Of a DNA stretch of 64,000 nucleotides, positions 56,381-64,000 are shown one piece after another. Every line of letters starts with the position of its first letter. Position 1 is the first letter of the stretch. Made by a program: the position numbers and the translations under genes. Source of the DNA: Chlamydoabsidia padenii. Its lineage: Eukaryota; Mucoromycota; Mucoromycetes; Mucorales; Cunninghamellaceae. The notes below the pieces were generated by a model. It searched no databases and was not told where the DNA came from. It saw only the letters and a list, made by a program, of their open reading frames with translations. Location of the stretch: assembly GCA_025330725.1 (NCBI GenBank), contig JAIWND010000004.1, positions 124,001 to 188,000 of the forward strand, in the 5' to 3' direction.

Positions 56381-58837
56381 CTATCTAATAATAGGTTTTC
56401 CATTGAGCACGTCTTCTATTTCTTGAGATGTCAAAGTTTCATATTCCACCAAAGCCTTGGCCAAATTGTCCAGTTTATCCCGATGGGTTGTGAGTATATG
56501 TTTGGCACGCGCTTCCGATCCATGCACCAGGTCCTTGATTTCGTTTTCAATAAGCATCCTGGTTTTCGTACTAAGCAATTGCATGTCTTCATCATCGTAG
56601 TTGACAGGTCCCACTTTTTGGCTCATACCAAAAAAGCGCACCATACGTCGAGCGACCTCAGTAGCCTCAACAATGTCGCTGTGTGCACCACTTGTTACGT
56701 TGTCGTCTCCAAAGATAAGTTGTTCAGCCACCCTTCCACCCATACAAACGTCGATCTGGGCTAAATATTCCTTCTTGGTGAATGAGTCCTTAGTTCCCCC
56801 CCCCCAAAAAAAAAGAATCGCCGTTCAGATAAGAGGATATTGCTTTTTCTATTTTGTTACCTTATCCATTTCCGGCAATTGCACTGTCATACCAAGAGCT
56901 GATCCTCGAGGAATGATTGTCGCTTTGTGAAGAGGCATCGCCCCAGGAGTAAAGTAAGCCACCAAAGTGTGCCCCCCTTCATGATAGGCCGTGATTCGTT
57001 TGTTATCTTCAGTGATTACAGCACTTTTCCGTTCAGTACCCATAATAATTTTATCCTTGGCGTATTCCAGGTGTTTGGCAGTGACTTGGTGACTTTTTTC
57101 CCTACTGGCCTGGATGGCTGCTTGATTCACCAGATTTGCTAGATCGGCACCACTGAATCCAGGTGTTCCACGAGCCACCACGCTGGCATCCACTTTAGGG
57201 GAAAACATGATGTGTTTCATATGGTGCTTTAGTATCTGAATCCGACCACGTACATCAGGTAATGGCACATTAACATGTCTATCGAAGCGTCCCGGTCGCA
57301 CCAACGCCTTGTCCAAAAGTTCCGGAAAGTTTGTTGCTGCAATAAAGATCACCCCTTCTGTTTGAGAAAATCCATCCAAGTCAACCAAAAGTTGATTTAA
57401 GGTTTGCTTCATATAGGATTGATCTCTGGAATTGCGTTTAGATCCAATAGCATCGATTTCATCAATAAAGACAATACAAGGAGCTTTGGCTCGTGCAGCA
57501 GCTACATAATAATATCAGTAATAAAGTATGAGAAGATTCATCAATCGATATTTTATCCCATTTCTTTTTTTTTTCTTTCTTTCTTCTTTTTCTTCAACTC
57601 CTACTTACCAAAAAGTTCACGCACACGTTTTGCACCGACACCAACATACATTTCATCAAATTCGCTGCCGCTCATGAAGAAGAAGGGGACATTTGCTTCA
57701 GAGGCCACCGCGCGCGCCAACAGAGTCTTGCCAGTACCAGGAGGACCAGTCAATAAAACACCTTTGGGTAATTTGCCACCAAGCTCCGTAAACTTTTGAG
57801 GGTTCCGTAAGAATTCCACAATTTCCTCCAGTTCCTGTTTGGCTTCGTCCACCCCTTGGACATCATCGAATTTGACAGTGTGTTGATTGATGGGCTCGTA
57901 TTCGGTTGATGATGTTGTGGTTTTCAATAGTCCAGAGTTTTCCAGTGCCAAGGATAGAATCGTCAGTATACAAAACGCGTAAACCACCGTTACACCCAAC
58001 CATCGAAGCATCTTCCAAACCATGATTCTTCGCCCTATTACCAAAACATACCAAATTAATATCTTCAAGACCTTTTTTCTTTCTTTATATATATATATTA
58101 CCTTCTTCTACCACCACACGAATCGGGCTAGTCTTTGACCCATGTTCCAGCCCTCCGGTCCTTTGGGCCACTTTGATCGATTCAGCCCAAGCCCCGCCGC
58201 CTTGTTCCAGTTTATGCATAATCCGAGGTAGAATGGTTTCCGCTTGTCCAATCTGAGATAGTGCTGTAATATAGTGTTGCCAACATTCTTCGTTATGTGT
58301 AAAGTTGCCTCGTTCGAATCGTGTGATCAATGCTTGGGGATTCTTCGCCCGCAGCCATTCCTGAAAAGAATGTAAATGTTTAAAAAAAATATGTGAAGCA
58401 AACTATCTTGTTTTACCTTGTATAAAAGGGCCTGCTTGAGAGGATCTTGACCATGGATGTTAGCATCTTGTTCGAGTTGAGCTAGTTTCCTAAGGTTTCC
58501 AAAACGGAACGCCGATGACTGGTTTGACGTAGTAGAGAAAGCCAATCGTTGTTGTTTTGCTCCTTGTTTGATTGTCGAAGAGCCCGCATCATTATACAAG
58601 AGGGATGGAGATTTTTTTACTGTGGTTGAGCTTGCTGTTGTCCAGGGTTTTTTATATGGCGTCAAAGTATGTGATAACTGGTTTCGTATTGATAACGTTA
58701 GCTTGGGAATCTATCGCGCAAGAAGGCAAAAGAAACATAGGATTAATATGGGATGTGTTTTTAAAACAAAGTTCCTTTAAGAATAAACGACAATAACGTA
58801 CCTGTTTGTATAACTTGAGGTAATCATATTGTGGCAT
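56381..58837 (-). CDS. YME1: Yme1-like mitochondrial i-AAA protease (FtsH family)
   Basis: This is an inner-membrane ATP-dependent zinc metalloprotease facing the intermembrane space. [12 protein letters not shown] (exon 1) leads into a basic Ser/Thr-rich presequence-like region. A Yme1-type N-domain follows ([36 protein letters not shown]). One membrane segment is [19 protein letters not shown]. The AAA module has Walker [21 protein letters not shown], pore loop [20 protein letters not shown] (FVG-type, here YVG), Walker [13 protein letters not shown] and [23 protein letters not shown]. The protease site is [11 protein letters not shown] (HExxH variant HEGGH) with the third ligand region [11 protein letters not shown]. 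The C-terminus ends NGKPIIR. Six or so exons with clean phases. A mismatch of HE(G)GH to HEAGH is the only active-site change, and Gly is seen in yeast enzymes. Confidence 0.92.
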
Positions 58838-58937
58838 GGATAATTTGGAAAGGCAAAGGGAAGAAAAAGGAGTAAAAAGAAAAAAAAGAAAAAGAGAGAA
58901 CCTGACCAATTACGTAGGAGGATACTTTTTTTGAGCT

Positions 58938-58954
58938 GGCGGCGTTTCGAAAAC
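58938..58954. promoter_or_regulatory. Recurrent promoter element, copy upstream of Yme1-like gene
   Basis: GGCGGCGTTTCGAAAAC lies about 100 bp upstream of the start. It is a variant with an inserted C before GAAA. Confidence 0.4.
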
Positions 58955-59583
58955 AATTGAATACCCGCTGTCATGCCGAAAATTCAGGAACAAGAACCTA
59001 TTTGATTTGACATGATAGTCCCGTTATATGTTTCAAAGGGAAATAGTATATTTTAAACAAAAGCTTCGACCAATTCGTCATAATAGAAAAGTCATGCTTG
59101 ATGACACATTATATCAAACAACCCTCCATCTGTACTACCACGAGTGATATCAAAGGAAGGTAGGACACTGATCCTCATTAAAGTGTGTTTTCATTCTAGT
59201 ATTTAATTCAACTTGAAAAACATTAAAGCAAGTAATATCAAAACATCTGGGATTTCAAAAATGTACAATAAACAACAACCCCCTATTATGCCTCTCCCCC
59301 CCTCCAAAGAAATCGATATCAATCATTACTTTAAGTAATGCGCATACATCAACTGTTTTCTTTTTTCCCCTCTTCCCAATTTAGATCAATGCTTATGATA
59401 CACAGCATACACTGACATATGATACCATTCAATTGTATTTGTTTTAATCAGTACAAACAATTAAGTTTTCCCCGATGTACACAGATCATTTCATTTGATA
59501 AACAACATTGTTACCCTTAATACTATCTGTTCAAAAGGATGACGATGGATGATCTTTCCCAATCTGGAAGACGCATACCCCCA

Positions 59584-59615
<32 letters not shown>

Positions 59616-59705
59616 CCGCCCCTTCATTTCCCGCTCTTACTGTATTCTACCTCCGCACTCTAGACGATAAACTTTTTGGTTGCATCCGCCCATAAAGCAT
59701 CTTTT

Positions 59706-59759
<54 letters not shown>

Positions 59760-59796
59760 TTACCCTTTCTTTTATACTCTACCTACATTTAATCAG
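58955..59796. other. Intergenic leading to F-box-like gene
   Basis: No gene is seen. The stretch holds T26 or longer near 59588-59615, CATTTCCCGCTC near 59625-59637 (weak element), and the (CT)n leader repeat. Confidence 0.4.
59697..59757 (+). repeat. CT dinucleotide repeat in 5' leader
   Basis: A long CT tract directly precedes the F-box-like gene. Translated in frame it gives a false LSLSLS run, so it is treated as leader. Confidence 0.85.
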
Positions 59797-60627
59797 ATGG
59801 CATATCTTCACTATGATATTTTGATCACTATCCTTCCTTTTTTAGACACACACACATTAATAGAATATGCCACTGTGTGTAGGTTATTGAGTCAACCTGC
59901 TCTACGTCAGTTATGGTGCCGCCCGCGGATTACACACCCTGAACAACTTCGTCAGGTCATCGAGCGCATATCAGCCTCAATCGGATCAAATCAACGACCG
60001 TACTGTCAATGGATTACGGGCCTGACGATTTCATTCAGCACCTATCAACCGATCCCACTTGTTTCTTTATTTCAGTCTATGCTGTTTCACCATTTGCCTA
60101 ATTTGGTTTACCTGTCCTTGTGTAATACCTATGCTGTCTTCTCTCCATTCATTCGCCACTATAAAGTTCGATTCTGTTTATTTGAGATCCCGCACTCCGA
60201 CCGCTCCTGGCTAGACCTTTATTTCAATCCATCATCAAACCCCGACGCTTTGCCCTTGACCCGAATTTCCATCACCCATAGCAGTATTACCGGCATGGTA
60301 TTGAACGACGAACATATGCGTAGAATTGCACAGCATTGTCCTCAATTACAGCACGTACGATTTATGGGTTTTTTCTCAGACACAGGTCTTTTGCAACTGG
60401 CTGATCATTGCCACTTGCTCCAAGTTGTTCACCTTTCTTTACCCAATGGACTCGTCCAGTCAAATACTATCACCCATATTGCAATCGATCAACTGGCGAT
60501 CTCTTGCCCCCTTTTGACTCGAGTCACCTGCCTAGGTCAAATTAGGATAGACCCCGTCCATGCCGAAAGAACTTTTCGTTCTCATTGTTCAAGGTTTGCC
60601 TATTGTGATTTTGGTATAGATGCATGA
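59797..60627 (+). CDS. F-box-like protein
   Basis: This single-exon gene encodes 276 residues when started at MAYLHYDILITILPFLDTHT. The first 40 residues, with YATVCRLLSQPALRQLWCRP, fit an F-box that would bind Skp1. The rest contains leucine-rich-repeat-like segments (LPNLVYLSLCNTY, CPQLQHVRFMGFFSDTGLLQ, CHLLQVVHLSLPN). An upstream in-frame ATG at 59680 is rejected as the start because the sequence between is a (CT)n repeat. It is unrelated in sequence to the other F-box gene at 12257-13627 beyond the family level. Confidence 0.78.
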   Translation: MAYLHYDILITILPFLDTHTLIEYATVCRLLSQPALRQLWCRPRITHPEQLRQVIERISASIGSNQRPYCQWITGLTISFSTYQPIPLVSLFQSMLFHHLPNLVYLSLCNTYAVFSPFIRHYKVRFCLFEIPHSDRSWLDLYFNPSSNPDALPLTRISITHSSITGMVLNDEHMRRIAQHCPQLQHVRFMGFFSDTGLLQLADHCHLLQVVHLSLPNGLVQSNTITHIAIDQLAISCPLLTRVTCLGQIRIDPVHAERTFRSHCSRFAYCDFGIDA

Positions 60628-60946
60628 ATTAGTCCCCATTGTTTTATTTAGCTACTGTATAAAAAAAATCAGATAATTTTATTCATAAAATGCTGATGTG
60701 ATAGATAAGAGCATCGTTATTTGTAACCCCACTTTTATTTGTAATCCTCGCTCTATTTTTAAATCCCCGCTTAATTGGACCCTGTTTTGGTTGATCGCCC
60801 TGGAATAATCCGGGAAAGAGACGCATCATCAAGTTCAAAGATTAATTTTTATTTTTCCCACAAACAGTTATAAGATATGTCATCATTTTTATTAGTTACA
60901 CCCGTCCAATAATACACTATGTTAGTTCACTGCTATATATAATAAA
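60628..60946. other. Convergent intergenic region
   Basis: About 320 bp between two gene 3' ends, with AATAAA-like sequences on the minus strand side. Nothing else is seen. Confidence 0.4.
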
Positions 60947-63900
60947 CTACTTTTTCAAAGGAGGAGGGACTTTGCAGCGCCAAATGATAAACGGAGGTTC
61001 CTTCCCCTTGAAGCCAGGTTTCGTTTGTTTTTGAGGTCGACAATGGCACAATTGATTGGCTCTTTTGTCGGCTTCAAGTGCATGAATTCCACCTTGAAGA
61101 GTAGCTACCCGAGGGAAGAATCGATGAACCAGTTGAGTTGAGTACTATATGAATAAAAAAAAAAACAAAGAAGTTAGTCTGGTGCTTTGAGATTACATAT
61201 CTATACTTACCTTGGGTCCTTCTAGATCATTTTCAGATATCACAACATGGTATTTTCGCTTGAGTTTTTTCAGGACGGCAGCATAGCTTGGCAATTGATG
61301 ATCTTGGACGTTCATTGAGGAAGGAATATGACCAGCAGTAAAGGATTGTTCCGGCCGAATATCCAATACAAGACAGTAAGGTAGCACACGGTAGAGATCA
61401 GTCACATTGATTCTGGGAGCCAGTTCGTTCTTCTTGGTTTCGATTGAGAGAGGTTCATTCCACCAGTCACCAGTATCTTCGATCATCACAAAATCGTCCA
61501 AAGTAGAAGTGTTGGCGTTCTTGATATGCCCATTGGTTGTATCCGTTGTCGCCGCCCTTTTAACCAGGTCCTTGTTGACATTGTCGTGGATTCGTGCAGA
61601 TACACTTGGAGGAGTTACCTTGCACATGGACATGGCGTTTTGCACGCATTTTTCAATATCCACCTTTGGGAAGCTGTCGGAGATCAGGACAAGACAGTCG
61701 TTGAATTCACGGGCAAGAATCATTTCTCGGATTTGACGTAGAATGGCGATCCCCGCAAACAAAGGCAGTGATGACGGACCAACTAGAAGCTTGTCCCACA
61801 AATGGTATATCTTGTCCAATGGAAAGACATCTACAAAAAAACAAACAAACAAACAAACAAACAAAAAAAAAAAAAAAACAAAAAAAAAAAAAAAAAAAAA
61901 AAGAAGAGAAGACAGTTTAGTATTGTTTTCAACAACAACAACAAAAAAGACATACAATTGACTTACGTGTAAACAATGTCAAAAACCAAGGGATCGCATA
62001 TAAATCAGGCATAAAACCAATGGTTTCCATGTGGCTTGAGAGTTTCGGATCGTGGTAGCTGAGAAGATGACGGAAGACGGCCAAGTATTCTTGAAGTACA
62101 TGTGCGTTATCCGACAAGAAGAAGTTGTTGAGGAATCTTGGTATAAATAGTTGCAAACATGCAAAAGCCATGGGTTCGTCGTTGAAGTGAAGAGTTAAAA
62201 AGGGAGCACACAAAGAATCCAAACCTTGCCAATAAGTCAAATCGGGATTAGCAAACACCCAGGCTTTCAACAGGCGCCGTAATTTGTCATGACCAACGGA
62301 GGACGCCAACAGTTGATTGTATTGATGACACCTGGGGACATCTAATAAATATAAAAAAAGATGAGAATCCAGTTGTGTTTTTGTGCGTTTTCACTTACCC
62401 ATATCTATTTGGCGATCAGAGCCAACATCAATGCATTTGTCGATATCACTATACTGTTGCTGTATGCTTCCATTTACACCAAGAATGGCAGCCCACACTT
62501 TGCCTCGGAGTAAAGGCGGAATATCCACTTTGGCATGATGAATTAGTTCCTTTTTTGATGCGGGATATTGTTGTAATAAAGCTGAGAATAGTGCCTGTCG
62601 TCGGAATTGGTAGTTGACGTCCTGTTCCCGCAAAAAAAGAGGTAGTTTGCTGTTATTGCCACCATTGCCGTTGCTGTTCGAATTAATCCCATTGGTAGTG
62701 CTGTTCTGTGTTGAGGATACAAGATGAGATATGGAAGAATGAGATCCAGGGGTTGTGGAAAAAGTCGTTGGCGTTGTCACTGGGGATATATTGTGAGTAG
62801 GGCTTGTTGGTGGTAATGAGGACACCGAGTTGGATCGACTGAGACCTGTAAATGAGAGAGTTCGACGCCCTGACCGCGTTGCTGGTGGTGTTGTAGGTAT
62901 TGTATTATTGCTACGCTGTGGAGTCATAGGCGATGTTACTGGGTGGTCGTCTAATTTACTATTGTCATGGCCGATGGTGTCATCCGTAAATATAAATTCA
63001 TCTTCAAGAGGTGCTTCGTCGCTGTTGTCTGAGGTAAATCGTTTCCGTTCTCCATCACGCAAAAAGTTTACATCGTCGTCATCCACCACCATAAAGTAAT
63101 CAGTGTCCCATTCAAAGCGATCTATAGACCCATTCGTTCGTTGTCCCTCGTCCAATCGTTGATACAGTTCCTTGTATCCCAATTTGAAGGTCGTATCCGA
63201 ATAGAGTTGAGCAGAATCCTTTGCTGTCGTTCCGATTTCCATGCCTTCCTGTAACCCGCAGAGTTGAGGGAGACGTTCGATCACAGGTGTTATAGAGAAT
63301 GCGCCCTTTTTTTCAGCATCCAATTCCACATCGCCACCTGCCAATTTCCACAAGTTGTAGACTTGAGAGATTGGTAAACCTCGTAGTATATCCTTTGTTT
63401 GTTCTTGATCCTGTCGCTTCGTAATATCCTCCATGAGATTCCCATCATCTGTGTCCATATAGTCATCGGAAACAAGCGCCGGGCCTTTGATCCAGTGAAC
63501 ATTGTGTTGTGATGATAGGTTGTTGATCCATGGGGACAAGAAACGAGATGATAAGAGAGAATGGCAACTAGGGCGTTTCATGGCATCCACCTGCAAGCAA
63601 TCCAAGATAAAGTGTTGTAAATCCACCAATGTACTTGATGAATCACCATCCTTGTTGCTTTTGACGTCAGTTTCGTTGTTGTCAACATCGGCCTGTTGCA
63701 GAAACTTGATTATCTTGTCGTTAATATCCAATGAGCCGATTTCTTTGTGTTGCCAAACATTGTCACCAGATGCCATTCCCCAATTTGCCAGCATTGTCAA
63801 GGAGTTAAATATCAGACCCAAATCAGAGGTTGTCCAAAAGGAGCACCGAGTATATTGTTCCACCAAAATGATACCAATACTCCATATATCTTGCTTCGTG

Positions 63901-64000
63901 CTTCTTCGTCCATCCAAGTTCAATATACTTTCTGGGGCAAGGTATTCAGGATAGCCAATCGGGAAGTCGATGTCTGTGCCTTGACCTGTCATATAGTTGA
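60947..64000 (-). CDS. TBCK: TBCK: TBC-domain pseudokinase with rhodanese domain (5' end missing)
   Basis: TBCK is a subunit of the FERRY Rab5-effector complex in animals, linked to mRNA transport on endosomes and mTOR signalling. The gene runs off the window at its 5' end; the reading frame is still open at 64000. The visible order is the kinase-like C-lobe ([40 protein letters not shown]), a Ser/Thr/Asn-rich linker, then the TBC Rab-GAP domain with [32 protein letters not shown] (glutamine finger YWQ) and [20 protein letters not shown], then [18 protein letters not shown] and the [16 protein letters not shown] block. A rhodanese-like domain follows ([20 protein letters not shown]) without a catalytic Cys. 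PRCHQY replaces the IxxDxxR arginine-finger motif, as in animal TBCK. Stop TAG is at 60947-60949. Confidence 0.92.
61834..61900 (+). repeat. ACAA repeat and poly-A in TBCK intron
   Basis: About seven CAAA/ACAA units are followed by long A runs, forming the acceptor-side pyrimidine tract of a minus-strand intron. Confidence 0.8.

Noticed and set aside
59680..59796. Upstream in-frame ATG of the F-box-like gene giving an LSLSLS run
   Set aside because: The added residues only translate a CT microsatellite; the F-box begins at the ATG at 59797.

Overview
This window is nuclear DNA of an early-diverging fungus, most likely Mucoromycota (Mucorales-like). The genes are split by many short GT-AG introns (about 40-90 nt). 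Intergenic DNA is AT-rich with A/T homopolymers up to 47 nt. Gene content fits: an animal-type O-GlcNAc transferase, a glucuronokinase fusion suited to a glucuronate-containing wall, WDR91 and TBCK endosomal regulators (missing from budding yeast), and polyQ/polyN transcription factors. The assignment is inference from sequence and family knowledge; no database was searched.

Layout. 1-1244: no supported gene. 1245-8864: APC amino-acid permease (+), ribosomal protein eL29 (+), Vts1-type SAM RNA-binding protein (-), and an allantoicase fused to ureidoglycolate lyase (-). 9913-21491: nucleotidyltransferase-glucuronokinase fusion (+), F-box/LRR protein (-), mitochondrial Hsp78/ClpB (+), MFS transporter (-). 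22112-32993: O-GlcNAc transferase (-), tRNA-Thr (-), a decayed spliced locus (about 27.5-28.7 kb), WDR91 (-). 33372-40861: TIA-1/Pub1-like RNA-binding protein (-) divergent from Rho3-like GTPase (+), homoserine dehydrogenase (-), BolA protein (-), Rad60/SUMO-like protein (+). 42284-45799: protein with a duplicated WLN...GKR module (+) and one or two small unrecognised genes. 46.9-48.5 kb: accessory patch with 447-bp tandem repeats and a broken retrotransposon Gag. 49731-64000: Gcn4/CPC1-like bZIP with upstream ORFs (-), HSF-type factor (+), Yap-like bZIP (+), Yme1-like i-AAA protease (-), F-box-like protein (+), and TBCK (-), which runs off the right edge.

Shared themes. Nitrogen and amino-acid metabolism (permease, ureide fusion, homoserine dehydrogenase, Gcn4-like factor), mitochondrial protein quality control (Hsp78, Yme1), and endosomal traffic (WDR91, TBCK) are each represented, but there is no operon-like cluster. 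The most striking non-coding signal is a recurrent element, about WTTTCAAAWYCCGCC (either orientation), usually 60-200 bp upstream of start codons across unrelated genes. The two enzyme fusions and this element are the best leads for something undescribed.
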